Part shown: positions 1 to 6,090 of the stretch, one piece after another
Numbering within the stretch: the stretch's first letter is position 1
Layout: each line of letters begins with the position of its first letter
Program-made: the position numbers and the translations under genes
NCBI GenBank assembly: GCA_965656785.1
Contig: CBFHLY010000054.1
Coordinates: 1-11,119, forward strand
DNA length: 11,119 nucleotides
Direction: 5' to 3'
Origin: JALQTD01 sp965656785
GTDB lineage: Bacteria > Bacteroidota > Bacteroidia > Flavobacteriales_D > Sanyastnellaceae
The notes under the pieces: model-generated
What the model was told of the DNA's origin: nothing
The model's input: the letters and a program-made list of their open reading frames with translations, nothing else
The model's database searches: none

Positions 1-1
1 C

Positions 2-85
2 ATCCACGTGGACGTGCCCGGCGTCGGCGAGAAAATCCTCAAGTGGTTCGGCGTGATGCGCCCGACCGACTTGGACAACTTCTAA
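2..85 (+). CDS. 3' end of an unidentified gene (27 residues visible)
   Basis: An open frame enters from the left edge and stops at TAA (83-85), 19 bases before the next start codon. The 27 visible residues end in PTDLDNF and contain PGVGEKILKWFG. The codon-like composition, shared strand and close spacing to the PorV/PorQ-like gene suggest a real upstream gene in the same operon. The family cannot be told from this tail. PGVGEK resembles a helix-hairpin-helix turn, but nothing follows that would complete such a domain, so I draw no function from it. In several Bacteroidota porU lies just upstream of porV, so a T9SS partner is possible, but the visible tail gives no support for it. Confidence 0.55.
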   Translation: MHVDVPGVGEKILKWFGVMRPTDLDNF

Positions 86-104
86 TTAGAGAACCTGAAC
101 GATC

Positions 105-1142
105 ATGAACAAGGCAATCCTACCACTTTTCGCGCTGCTCCTTGCAGGAACGACGGCGCTGGCAGGCAATCCGGATCGCGCTGGCTCCGCTGGTGCTGGG
201 CAGTTGCTCATCAACCCATGGGCGCAGTCCAACGGGTTGGCCGGAACCAACATGGCCACCGTGCAGGGGCTGGAATCGTGCTTTTTGAACATTGCGGGTT
301 TGGCCTTCGTCGAGAAGAACGAGCTGGCGTTTGCGAACACGCAATACTTGAGCGGCTCGGGCATTTCCGTGAACAGCGTCGGCTTCGCAACCAAAGTGGG
401 TGGCGAAGCGGTCCTCGGCATCACGGTCATGACGATGGGCTTCGGTGACATCGACATCACGACAGTGGACCTGCCCGAAGGCGGCATCGGTACGTTCTCG
501 CCCTCCTTCTCGAACATCGGCGTCTCGTACTCGAAAGCGTTCTCGAATTCGATTTACGGCGGAATGACGGTGCGCATCATCGGAGAAGCCATTTCGAACG
601 TTCGTGCAAGCGGTGTGGCGTTTGATGCCGGCATCCGGTACATCAGCCCCATCGACGAGCGCTTGACCTTCGGCATCGCCCTGCGAAACGTCGGCGCGCC
701 CATGCGGTACGCTGGAGATGGGTTGACGGTAACCGCCACCCCGCAAGGGTCGGCAACCAGCCTGACCGTGCTCCAACGTGCTGAACGCTACGAATTGCCT
801 TCGTTGGTGAACATCGGCTTTGGCTACGACGTCGTCTCCCTCGAGGAAGTGACAGGAACATTGACGGGACAATTCGTCTCGAATTCCTTCACAAAGGACC
901 AATTCGGTGCTGGATTTGAATTCCAATACAAAGAGTCGTTGACGCTGCGCGCAGGCTACATGTGGGAACAAGGACTCATCGGATCCGAAGCCATCACCAC
1001 AGCTTACACGGGGCCCGCAGCAGGCTTGACCGTCAGCGTGCCTGCTGGGCAAGACGGCGGCCGCATCGGACTCGATTACGGTTACCGCACCACGAATCCG
1101 TTCGGTGGCAACCACAGCATCGGACTCCACATCTCGTTGTGA
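105..1142 (+). CDS. PorV/PorQ-family outer-membrane beta-barrel protein
   Basis: A 345-residue protein. Residues 1-20 form a signal peptide (short basic start, Leu/Ala core, ALA cut site before G21). The mature part begins with Gly/Ala-rich AGSAGAGQLL. At residues 58-67 the segment SCFLNIAGLA matches the position and shape of the family's 'NPAGLA' turn near the barrel entrance. The rest alternates polar and hydrophobic residues in beta-hairpins and ends in a barrel-type strand (HSIGLHISL). The family (FadL-like fold) includes PorV and PorQ of the type IX secretion system, which shuttle or dock cargo at the outer membrane. Bacteroidota carry several paralogues, so whether this is PorV, PorQ or another member is undecided. 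The ATG at 105 fits the signal peptide; no clear Shine-Dalgarno is seen, as is usual in the phylum. A strong terminator follows. Confidence 0.8.
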   Translation: MNKAILPLFALLLAGTTALAGNPDRAGSAGAGQLLINPWAQSNGLAGTNMATVQGLESCFLNIAGLAFVEKNELAFANTQYLSGSGISVNSVGFATKVGGEAVLGITVMTMGFGDIDITTVDLPEGGIGTFSPSFSNIGVSYSKAFSNSIYGGMTVRIIGEAISNVRASGVAFDAGIRYISPIDERLTFGIALRNVGAPMRYAGDGLTVTATPQGSATSLTVLQRAERYELPSLVNIGFGYDVVSLEEVTGTLTGQFVSNSFTKDQFGAGFEFQYKESLTLRAGYMWEQGLIGSEAITTAYTGPAAGLTVSVPAGQDGGRIGLDYGYRTTNPFGGNHSIGLHISL

Positions 1143-1193
1143 AGCAACCCGGCTCCCTTGCGGAGCTTTGATTCAATTTGATTACTTTAGTGC

Positions 1194-1228
1194 AAGAGAA
1201 AGCCCGTGTTGCGGGTTTTCTCTTTTTT
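1194..1228 (+). terminator. Intrinsic terminator after the PorV/PorQ-like gene
   Basis: A 12-bp stem (1195-1206 with 1212-1223, one G-U pair) closes a 5-base loop (TGTTG) and is followed directly by a T run to 1228. The lower stem is A/T-rich (AGAGAAA with TTTCTCT) and the upper stem is GCCCG/CGGGT. It lies about 50 bases past the stop at 1142 and separates this unit from greA. Confidence 0.88.
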
Positions 1229-1249
1229 ACGTGAAGGCCCCCTTCATGT
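1229..1249 (+). other. Small hairpin between terminator and greA start
   Basis: ACGTGAAGG pairs with CCTTCATGT (9 bp, one G-U) around a 3-base CCC loop, beginning at the base after the terminator's T run and ending 18 bases before the greA ATG. If greA is transcribed from upstream of it, this would sit in its leader. No good TAnnTTTG box is seen close to the greA start, so its promoter position is unknown. Confidence 0.4.
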
Positions 1250-1267
1250 ACTGAAACCCGCCATACC

Positions 1268-1741
1268 ATGTCGAACTTTTCATACTTCACGCCCGAAGGG
1301 CTGCAAAAACTCAAGGACGAAATTCACCACTTGAAGACGGTGGAGCGTCCCCGCATTTCACAACAAATCGCAGAAGCCCGAGACAAAGGGGACCTCAGCG
1401 AGAATGCGGAATACGATGCGGCGAAGGAAGCGCAGGGCATGATGGAAGCGCGTTTGGTGAAACTCGAAAACACCCTCGCGAACGCACGGCTCGTCGACGA
1501 TTCGCTCATCGACAACACGAAGGTCTACATCCTCAGCACGGTCAAACTGCGCAACCAAAAGAACAACGCCGAAGTGACCTACACCCTCGTTGCCGAGAAC
1601 GAAGCCAACCTCGCGGAAAAGAAAATTTCCGTGGAGAGCCCCATCGGCCGTGGGCTGCTCGGTAAGGCCGTCGGCGACGTCGCCGAAGTCCAGGTTCCCG
1701 CAGGCCTCATTCCCTTCGAGGTCCTCGAAATCACTCGGTGA
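1268..1741 (+). CDS. greA: Transcription elongation factor GreA
   Basis: A 157-residue protein, the usual GreA length. Residues 1-75 or so form the antiparallel coiled coil that enters the RNA polymerase secondary channel. Its tip carries GDLSENAEY (41-49), with D42 and E45 matching the acidic pair (D41 and E44 in E. coli) that help place the catalytic magnesium for cleaving backtracked RNA. The C-terminal FKBP-like half includes the typical SPIGRGLLGK segment. GreA rescues arrested elongation complexes and improves fidelity. The stop codon TGA (1739-1741) overlaps the ATG of the following HIT gene by one base (TGATG), so the two are probably translated in a coupled way. The start follows the terminator of the preceding gene, so greA heads its own unit. 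Confidence 0.97.
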   Translation: MSNFSYFTPEGLQKLKDEIHHLKTVERPRISQQIAEARDKGDLSENAEYDAAKEAQGMMEARLVKLENTLANARLVDDSLIDNTKVYILSTVKLRNQKNNAEVTYTLVAENEANLAEKKISVESPIGRGLLGKAVGDVAEVQVPAGLIPFEVLEITR

Positions 1742-2130
1742 TGCCGTCCATTTTCAGCCGCATCGTCGCGGGGGAAATTCCGTGCCACAAGGTGGCGGAG
1801 AACGACCGGTTTTTGGCCTTCCTCGACGTGTTTCCACTGGTGAAGGGCCACACGCTCGTCATCCCGAAGCAGGAGGTCGATTACTTCTTTGATCTCGATG
1901 CCTCGACGCTCGCGGAAATCAATGCCTTTTCCCAACAGGTGGCAGGCCAAATCCAACGCGCCATCCCCTGCAAGCGCATCGGCGTCTCCATCATCGGCCT
2001 TGAGGTGCCCCACGCCCACGTTCACCTCATCCCCCTCAATGCCGTTGGGGACATGAACTTTGAGCGCCCCAAGCTCAAAATCAGCCCCGAGGAACTGGCC
2101 GAAATCGCGGAACGCATCCGCCTCGCCTGA
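1741..2130 (+). CDS. HIT-family (histidine triad) nucleotide-binding hydrolase
   Basis: From the ATG at 1741 this is 129 residues, within the usual size of bacterial HIT/HINT proteins. The N-terminal SIFSRIVAGEIP is the classic HINT opening, and GHTLVIPK (36-43) is the conserved central strand. The histidine triad HAHVHLIP starts at residue 91 (H91, H93, H95), with H93 at the nucleophile position. Family members hydrolyse phosphoramidate-type AMP derivatives such as AMP-lysine; the natural substrate here is unknown. A GTG at 1738 would give one more residue, but ATG is preferred. The gene overlaps greA by one base, and greA-HIT is a pairing I recall from other Bacteroidota. It ends three bases from the end of the convergent Asp-box gene, with no separate terminator visible. 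Confidence 0.93.
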   Translation: MPSIFSRIVAGEIPCHKVAENDRFLAFLDVFPLVKGHTLVIPKQEVDYFFDLDASTLAEINAFSQQVAGQIQRAIPCKRIGVSIIGLEVPHAHVHLIPLNAVGDMNFERPKLKISPEELAEIAERIRLA

Positions 2131-2133
2131 TCC

Positions 2134-3423
2134 TCACGGCGCAAAATCCAGCAGCGCCGTCCAAATGCTCAGCACGCCCCGGTCTTCCCGCGTCCAAATC
2201 GGTCGCACCACCCCCCCGTGTGCGGAAATGTTGTTGTAGTCCCCGAAAAACGAGGCTTGACCCGGAACGAAAGGCGACTCGCTCGCCACGACGTGTTCCC
2301 AGGTCAACCCGCCGTCCCACGAACTGGAAACCACGACCTCGGTGGCCACGTCACCCGCGGACACGTTTCCGCTCCGGTCGTAATACACAATGTGCACCCC
2401 TCCCGTCACCGGATCCACCGCCATCCAGGTAAAAAATTGGTCCGTAGCAGTGTCGTCCCCATTCACCCGCACCACATCGGACCACGTCTGCCCTGCATCA
2501 TCGGAGTAACACAAGTACACATCGCTGTCGCCCGTGCGCAAGTCCGTCCAATTGACGTAAATCCGACCGCGATGGTGCCCGTGGCTGCAATCCACATCCG
2601 TCACCGGCATGCCATTCGCCCGTCCGATGCCCGGCACTTCCCGGTCCCATCCCCCAACGATGTCCGCTACCCGGACCTCCGTCTCCATCCACCGCCGTCC
2701 GCCATTCACGGAACGGTTGAACCAAAGCTGCTCACCCCGCGCCCACACCACGTTCAACGCCCCATCCGGTCCGTAAGCCGGCACAGCGCCCTCCACCGTC
2801 TCATCGCTGTCCTCGCAGTCCCCCGCAACCGCGCTGACGCGGACCGGCTTGGACCACCGCCGCGCCTTGCGGTTGGAAGTCGAACACAAGATGATGGAAC
2901 TGTCCTGTTCCGCTGTGCTGCCGTACCGATCGAATTGCGTCCAGCACGCCGCAATGCCTTGGCCGTCCGGCGTAACGTCCGCCCATTCTTTGTCTTGGTC
3001 CTTCGCACCGTTCAATCCCATGAAGCTCCCGCGCGACCACGAACGCCCGCCGTCCTTGGAACGCTGGCAAACAATTCGATCCAATAACCCCGCATCCGAC
3101 CACCCGCGACCTGAAGGATCGCTGAGGTGCAGGTAATAAAAATCGCCCGATGGACTCGCCACCACACACGGATCGCCGAACACCCCATGGGGCGAAGTAA
3201 GCCGATCCGCTGTCCACGAAACCCCACCATCTTCACTCCAATACACGTTGTCGAGGATGGCTCCAGCGACAATGCGCTGCGGATCCGCGGGGCTGATTGC
3301 AATCGACGGCTCACACGGCGCGTAACCCATTCCAGCGTACCGGTGAATCTCCACATTCGCGGGCCCTTGAGCCGCGACCCCAGCGAAGAGGCCACACGCC
3401 AATCCAGCGAGTACCCTCCTCAT
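2134..3423 (-). CDS. Secreted Asp-box (BNR repeat, sialidase-fold) protein
   Basis: A 429-residue protein with a signal peptide (residues 1-19; MRR start, Leu/Gly/Ala core, VAAQ cut region). Five Asp-box motifs of the S-x-D-x-G-x-x-W type lie near residues 63-70, 122-129, 238-245 (degenerate, Asn for Asp), 307-314 and 368-375, which predicts a sialidase-type beta-propeller. A stretch near 142-149 (DQDKEWAD) and GDYNNISAHGG near the C terminus are typical of exported exo-alpha-sialidase-like proteins. I could not place the full catalytic set (arginine triad, Tyr/Glu pair), so glycosidase activity is unproven; it may only bind or act on another glycan. The protein carries no obvious T9SS C-terminal sorting domain. 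The ATG overlaps the stop of the His-rich lipoprotein gene by four bases (ATGA), so it is the last gene of that operon. Confidence 0.75.
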   Translation of the reverse strand: MRRVLAGLACGLFAGVAAQGPANVEIHRYAGMGYAPCEPSIAISPADPQRIVAGAILDNVYWSEDGGVSWTADRLTSPHGVFGDPCVVASPSGDFYYLHLSDPSGRGWSDAGLLDRIVCQRSKDGGRSWSRGSFMGLNGAKDQDKEWADVTPDGQGIAACWTQFDRYGSTAEQDSSIILCSTSNRKARRWSKPVRVSAVAGDCEDSDETVEGAVPAYGPDGALNVVWARGEQLWFNRSVNGGRRWMETEVRVADIVGGWDREVPGIGRANGMPVTDVDCSHGHHRGRIYVNWTDLRTGDSDVYLCYSDDAGQTWSDVVRVNGDDTATDQFFTWMAVDPVTGGVHIVYYDRSGNVSAGDVATEVVVSSSWDGGLTWEHVVASESPFVPGQASFFGDYNNISAHGGVVRPIWTREDRGVLSIWTALLDFAP

Positions 3424-3932
3424 TCAGCCGACCCTTCGAGCGCCCTAAGCTCCGCGCGAATGGCCTCCATGCTCTCCTTCAACGCTTGCTGGATCTCCAA
3501 AATGGCCTCATCGCTCAGCCCTTCCAAACTAGCGGCGCCATGATCATGGGAATGGTCGTGGTCGTGGTCGTGCCCATGTTCGTGGTCGTGCCCGTGCCCA
3601 TGTTCGTGGTCGTGCCCGCAATCGTGCGCGTGACCCGGAACCTCCACCACCGCCTCCGACACCTCGTGAAACCGCAGGTCCAAAGCGCTCAATTCCGCCT
3701 CCAGCCGTTGAAGCTGCTGAGCCAGCGCCGTATCTCCTTCCGCGAAAGCCGCTTGGATTTCATCCGCCTTGGTCCCCAGCTCCGCCACAAGGGATTCGTG
3801 CAATTCATTCGACAAGCGCACCACCTCATCGTGAACGGAAATGGCCTCCTTCAAGGTGGCCGATTGCTCTTCGCCGCATCCCGCAGCGAGCATGAGGACT
3901 GCCACAGCAGCCGCAAGGAGGAAAGATTTCAT
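3420..3932 (-). CDS. His-rich lipoprotein with coiled-coil region
   Basis: A 170-residue lipoprotein. MK start, hydrophobic core 4-17, and a lipobox-like LAAGC with the acylated Cys at 19, followed by GEE. Residues 25-95 are charged, helical and probably coiled coil. Residues 101-131 hold 15 histidines alternating mainly with Asp, Glu and Gly, including an exact duplicated octapeptide GHDHEHGH (106-113 and 114-121); this is a likely zinc, nickel or cobalt binding tract. Residues 135-170 form another acidic helix. Nothing enzymatic is visible. The start (ATG at 3932) is fixed by the lipobox and overlaps the yidD stop by four bases (ATGA). Its stop overlaps the Asp-box gene start in the same way. 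Together with the upstream HupE-like permease it suggests periplasmic or envelope metal binding; this is inference. I do not recognise a named family. Confidence 0.8.
   Translation of the reverse strand: MKSFLLAAAVAVLMLAAGCGEEQSATLKEAISVHDEVVRLSNELHESLVAELGTKADEIQAAFAEGDTALAQQLQRLEAELSALDLRFHEVSEAVVEVPGHAHDCGHDHEHGHGHDHEHGHDHDHDHSHDHGAASLEGLSDEAILEIQQALKESMEAIRAELRALEGSAE
3570..3617. repeat. Exact 24-bp tandem duplication in the His-rich tract
   Basis: Positions 3570-3593 and 3594-3617 are identical 24-base units, each encoding eight codons (GHDHEHGH on the minus strand). Flanking sequence consists of shorter GTGGTC/GTCGTG repeats encoding HD pairs. The unit keeps frame, so copy-number change would lengthen or shorten the histidine tract without breaking the protein. 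Confidence 0.95.
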
Positions 3933-4171
3933 GGATTCTGTGTTTTCGTGGATGGATTTTTCGGAGGAACGGGGTCGTAGCCACTGTCCCCCCAAGGGTG
4001 GCATTTGCTGATGCGCTTTGCCGACAAGGCCAAACCCCGCCACGCCCCATGCACCCGAAACGCCTCGATGCTGTAGGCCGAACACGTCGGATGAAAGCGG
4101 CAATTGGACCCAAGAAGGGGACTCAAGAGGATTTGGTAGGCCCGCACAAGGGCAATGAACGCATGGCGCAT
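3929..4171 (-). CDS. yidD: Membrane protein insertion efficiency factor YidD
   Basis: An 80-residue protein matching the YidD family end to end: an N-terminal amphipathic/hydrophobic helix (AFIALVRAYQILLSPLLG), then the conserved block NCRFHPTCSAYSIEA with its two cysteines, an HG..RG segment, and KCHPWGDSGYDPVPP near the C terminus. YidD sits at the inner face of the cytoplasmic membrane and helps YidC insert membrane proteins. It is usually in the rpmH-rnpA-yidD-yidC cluster. Here it is detached from that cluster and placed between a HupE-like gene and a lipoprotein gene. The start lies nine bases after the hupE-like stop, and its TGA overlaps the next ATG by four bases. Confidence 0.95.
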   Translation of the reverse strand: MRHAFIALVRAYQILLSPLLGSNCRFHPTCSAYSIEAFRVHGAWRGLALSAKRISKCHPWGDSGYDPVPPKNPSTKTQNP

Positions 4172-4175
4172 GGCC

Positions 4176-4183
4176 TAAAATTA
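4176..4183 (-). promoter_or_regulatory. Possible -7 box before yidD
   Basis: TAATTTTA matches TAnnTTTG at all but the last base and ends four bases before the yidD ATG. Its first three bases are the TAA stop of the hupE-like gene. No TTTG is seen 19 bases further up. It could be chance, given that the genes are only nine bases apart. Confidence 0.3.
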
Positions 4184-4750
4184 CGGCATCCGCTCCAGCG
4201 CCATCATGAGCGCGACCGCAAACGTCCCCGCGCAAACGAAGACTTGTTGCTCGCGCTGCGTGACGCCCAACGCGCGGAGCAGCGATGCAACGGCAAGAAA
4301 CGTCAACAAGAAGGCCAGTTGGCCGATCTCCACGCCCAAGTTGAACCGCAGCAACGGCATCACAATCCCCTCCCCCGGCTCCCGAGTGATCCGGAAAAAC
4401 GACGAAAACCCAAGGCCGTGAATGAGCCCGAACGCCACGGTCACGAGGTACAGCCACTTGCCCGGCCGGTACCCCTGCCCCTTCGCCGCCGAGCGCCGCA
4501 AATTCAGGAGCGCCGTGACCACAATGCTCACCGGAATCAGGAACTCGATCCATGCGCTGTTCGGCCGCACCCAGTCCATGCCCGCCAAAAACAGCGTCAC
4601 GCTGTGCCCCACCGTAAACGCCGTGGCGAGCAACACGAGCCGCCCCGCCCCCTTCCAATCGGCCCACGCCGCGAGCGCCAGCAAGTACAGCATGTGATCG
4701 TAACCGCGCCAGTCCAGGATGTGCTGAATCCCCCGTAAGATGTCGTCCAT
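4181..4750 (-). CDS. HupE/UreJ_2-type membrane protein (putative metal permease)
   Basis: A 189-residue integral membrane protein with about six hydrophobic segments (near residues 20-30, 38-57, 67-83, 98-117, 141-160 and 165-185). Histidine and acidic residues in or near the membrane include H10, D18-H19 (GYDHMLYLL), the AFTVGHSVTL segment and GLIHGLGFSS. These resemble the HX5DH and HG motifs of HupE, a nickel permease of hydrogenase clusters, and fit the shorter HupE/UreJ_2 branch widespread in Bacteroidota, where the substrate is mostly unproven. No hydrogenase or urease gene is in view, so nickel transport is only a family-level guess. The gene begins nine bases after the folA stop but has its own promoter-like sequence. 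Downstream it leads into yidD and the His-rich lipoprotein. Confidence 0.85.
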   Translation of the reverse strand: MDDILRGIQHILDWRGYDHMLYLLALAAWADWKGAGRLVLLATAFTVGHSVTLFLAGMDWVRPNSAWIEFLIPVSIVVTALLNLRRSAAKGQGYRPGKWLYLVTVAFGLIHGLGFSSFFRITREPGEGIVMPLLRFNLGVEIGQLAFLLTFLAVASLLRALGVTQREQQVFVCAGTFAVALMMALERMP

Positions 4751-4754
4751 GATG

Positions 4755-4785
4755 CCAAGTTAACGCCGGCGTGTGTAGGCCCAAA
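4755..4785 (-). promoter_or_regulatory. Promoter for the hupE-like gene cluster
   Basis: On the minus strand TTTG (4785-4782) is followed by exactly 19 bases and then TAACTTGG (4762-4755), one mismatch from TAnnTTTG. This is the Bacteroidota sigma-A arrangement (-33 TTTG, about 19 bases, -7 TAnnTTTG). The box ends four bases before the ATG and its TAA is the folA stop codon. It implies an independent transcription start for hupE-yidD-lipoprotein-Asp-box genes at or next to the start codon. Confidence 0.6.
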
Positions 4786-5269
4786 TCTCAAAACCGTGCT
4801 CATTCCGCTCATCCGCCTCTTGCCCCCCAATCCGCTCCGCAATCCAATCCGATTCCTCGAACGCCGGGTAAAACGCGTCCCCCTCCGGCTCCGCTTGCAC
4901 GTGCGTCAACAATTGCCGGTCCACGGCGCCGGCCTCCAGGGCGAGTTGGTAGATTTGGCCTCCCCCGATGATGAACGCCTCTACTTCTCCCGCATTCCGA
5001 GCCACCTCCAAGGCCGCCTCCAACGAGGCCACCACGGTGGCTCCCGGTGCTGCATAGTCCGGGTTCCGCGAAATGACGATGTTCGGCCGATCCGCCAGCG
5101 GCCGGTACTTCGCGGGAATGGATTCGAAATTGCGCCGCCCCATGATGACGTGGTGACCCTTCGTTGTGTCCATGAAGAACCGCATGTCGTCCCGCAGGCG
5201 CCACACGAGGTCGTTGTCCTTCCCGATGACGCCATTCGTCGCCACCGCCGCAATGCTCGTGACCCGCAT
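4760..5269 (-). CDS. folA: Dihydrofolate reductase
   Basis: A 169-residue protein of normal DHFR length. SIAAVATNGVIGKDNDLVW (5-23) is the N-terminal strand and Met20-type loop. D28, in RDDMRFF, aligns with the catalytic acid D27 of E. coli. VIMGRRNFESI (41-51) and IIGGGQIY (100-107) are the NADPH-binding signatures. The enzyme reduces dihydrofolate to tetrahydrofolate with NADPH. It directly follows thyA, whose reaction produces dihydrofolate, and the two genes overlap by one base (TGATG), so they are very likely co-transcribed and translationally coupled. The TAA stop lies inside the promoter-like box of the next gene. Confidence 0.97.
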   Translation of the reverse strand: MRVTSIAAVATNGVIGKDNDLVWRLRDDMRFFMDTTKGHHVIMGRRNFESIPAKYRPLADRPNIVISRNPDYAAPGATVVASLEAALEVARNAGEVEAFIIGGGQIYQLALEAGAVDRQLLTHVQAEPEGDAFYPAFEESDWIAERIGGQEADERNEHGFEIWAYTRRR

Positions 5270-6063
5270 CAGACGCTCACTTCAGCTTTGATGTGCGGAT
5301 GCGCCACGTAGTCGACCAGCTCGAAGTCCTCGTACCGGAAGGCGAAGAGGTCGGTGACGTCGGGGTTGATGCGCATTTTCGGCAAGGGGTAAGGCTCGCG
5401 GGTCAGCTGTTCCCGGGCTTGGTCCACGTGATTCAAGTACAAATGGACGTCCCCGAAGGTGTGAACGAACTCCCCCGGCTCCAATCCCACCACCTGCGCG
5501 ACCATCATGGTCAGCAGCGCATACGACGCGATGTTGAACGGCACGCCCAGGAACGTATCCGCTGAACGCTGGTAGAGCTGGCAATTCAGCCGGCCTTCCG
5601 CCACGTGAAACTGAAACAAACAATGGCACGGCGGCAACGCCATTTCGTCGATGAAACTCGGGTTCCATGCGCTCACGACGTGGCGGCGGGAGTACGGGTT
5701 GTTGCGCAGGCCGTCGAGCAGCTTGGCGATTTGGTCCGTGTGCGAGCCATCGGGATTGGGCCAGCTGCGCCACTGGTAGCCATAGACCGGCCCGAGATCG
5801 CCATTTTCGTCCGCCCACTCGTCCCAAATCCGCACCCCGTTCTCCTTCAGGTACGCGATGTTCGTGTCCCCTTGCAGGAACCACAGCAACTCGTGGATGA
5901 TGCTGCGCAGGTGCAGCTTCTTCGTCGTGAGCACGGGGAAACCTTCGCTCAGGTCGAAGCGCATTTGGTAGCCGAAGCAGCCGAGGGTGCCGGTGCCGGT
6001 GCGATCTTCCCGCTTCACGCCGTGGGTGAGCAGGTAGTTCAGGAGGTCGTGGTAGGCGCGCAT
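5269..6063 (-). CDS. thyA: Thymidylate synthase (ThyA)
   Basis: 264 residues from the ATG at 6063, the same length as E. coli ThyA, and with this start the catalytic cysteine falls at C146 (LPPCHC) as in E. coli. Other signatures: DRTGTGT (20-26) for phosphate binding, RRHVVSAWNP (126-135) at the dimer interface, the WPNPDGSHTDQI insert, and the C-terminal FxxxxFxLxxYxxHP-type segment with HIKAEVSV end. It methylates dUMP to dTMP, oxidising methylene-tetrahydrofolate to dihydrofolate, which FolA recycles. A TTG at 6072 would add three residues, but it lies in the -7 box and adds nothing conserved. The gene starts 27 bases after the YwaF-like stop and overlaps folA by one base. Confidence 0.98.
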   Translation of the reverse strand: MRAYHDLLNYLLTHGVKREDRTGTGTLGCFGYQMRFDLSEGFPVLTTKKLHLRSIIHELLWFLQGDTNIAYLKENGVRIWDEWADENGDLGPVYGYQWRSWPNPDGSHTDQIAKLLDGLRNNPYSRRHVVSAWNPSFIDEMALPPCHCLFQFHVAEGRLNCQLYQRSADTFLGVPFNIASYALLTMMVAQVVGLEPGEFVHTFGDVHLYLNHVDQAREQLTREPYPLPKMRINPDVTDLFAFRYEDFELVDYVAHPHIKAEVSV

Positions 6064-6069
6064 TGGGCC

Positions 6070-6077
6070 CAAAAATA
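6070..6077 (-). promoter_or_regulatory. -7 box (TAnnTTTG) before thyA
   Basis: TATTTTTG on the minus strand is a perfect match to TAnnTTTG and ends six bases before the thyA ATG. It lies in the short gap after the YwaF-like gene. No convincing TTTG is found about 19 bases upstream. The predicted transcription start falls at or beside the start codon. Confidence 0.6.
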
Positions 6078-6090
6078 GGCCACCCGGCCC

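Noticed and set aside
2..85. PGVGEK in the partial first gene as a helix-hairpin-helix DNA-binding motif
   Set aside because: Only one short segment matches and the protein ends 17 residues later; not enough to claim a domain.
2218..3087. Long open frame on the plus strand opposite the Asp-box gene
   Set aside because: Its product is rich in His, Arg and Pro with no recognisable motif, as expected from the complement of a GC-rich gene; the minus-strand frame has a signal peptide and five Asp-boxes.
3998..4738. Plus-strand open frame opposite yidD and the hupE-like gene
   Set aside because: Arg/Pro/His-rich shadow with no motif; the opposite strand encodes recognised families.
3420..4784. 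One continuous minus-strand frame that would fuse the His-rich lipoprotein to a long N-terminal extension
   Set aside because: The extension overlaps yidD and the hupE-like gene in another frame. The lipobox 19 residues after the ATG at 3932 and the 4-base overlap with yidD fix the real start.
4950..4957. Perfect TAnnTTTG (TAGATTTG) on the plus strand inside folA
   Set aside because: No plus-strand gene follows it; treated as a chance match and used as a caution for the promoter calls.
6064..6072. TTG start for thyA at 6072
   Set aside because: It falls in the -7 box; the ATG at 6063 gives the standard 264 residues with the catalytic cysteine at position 146.
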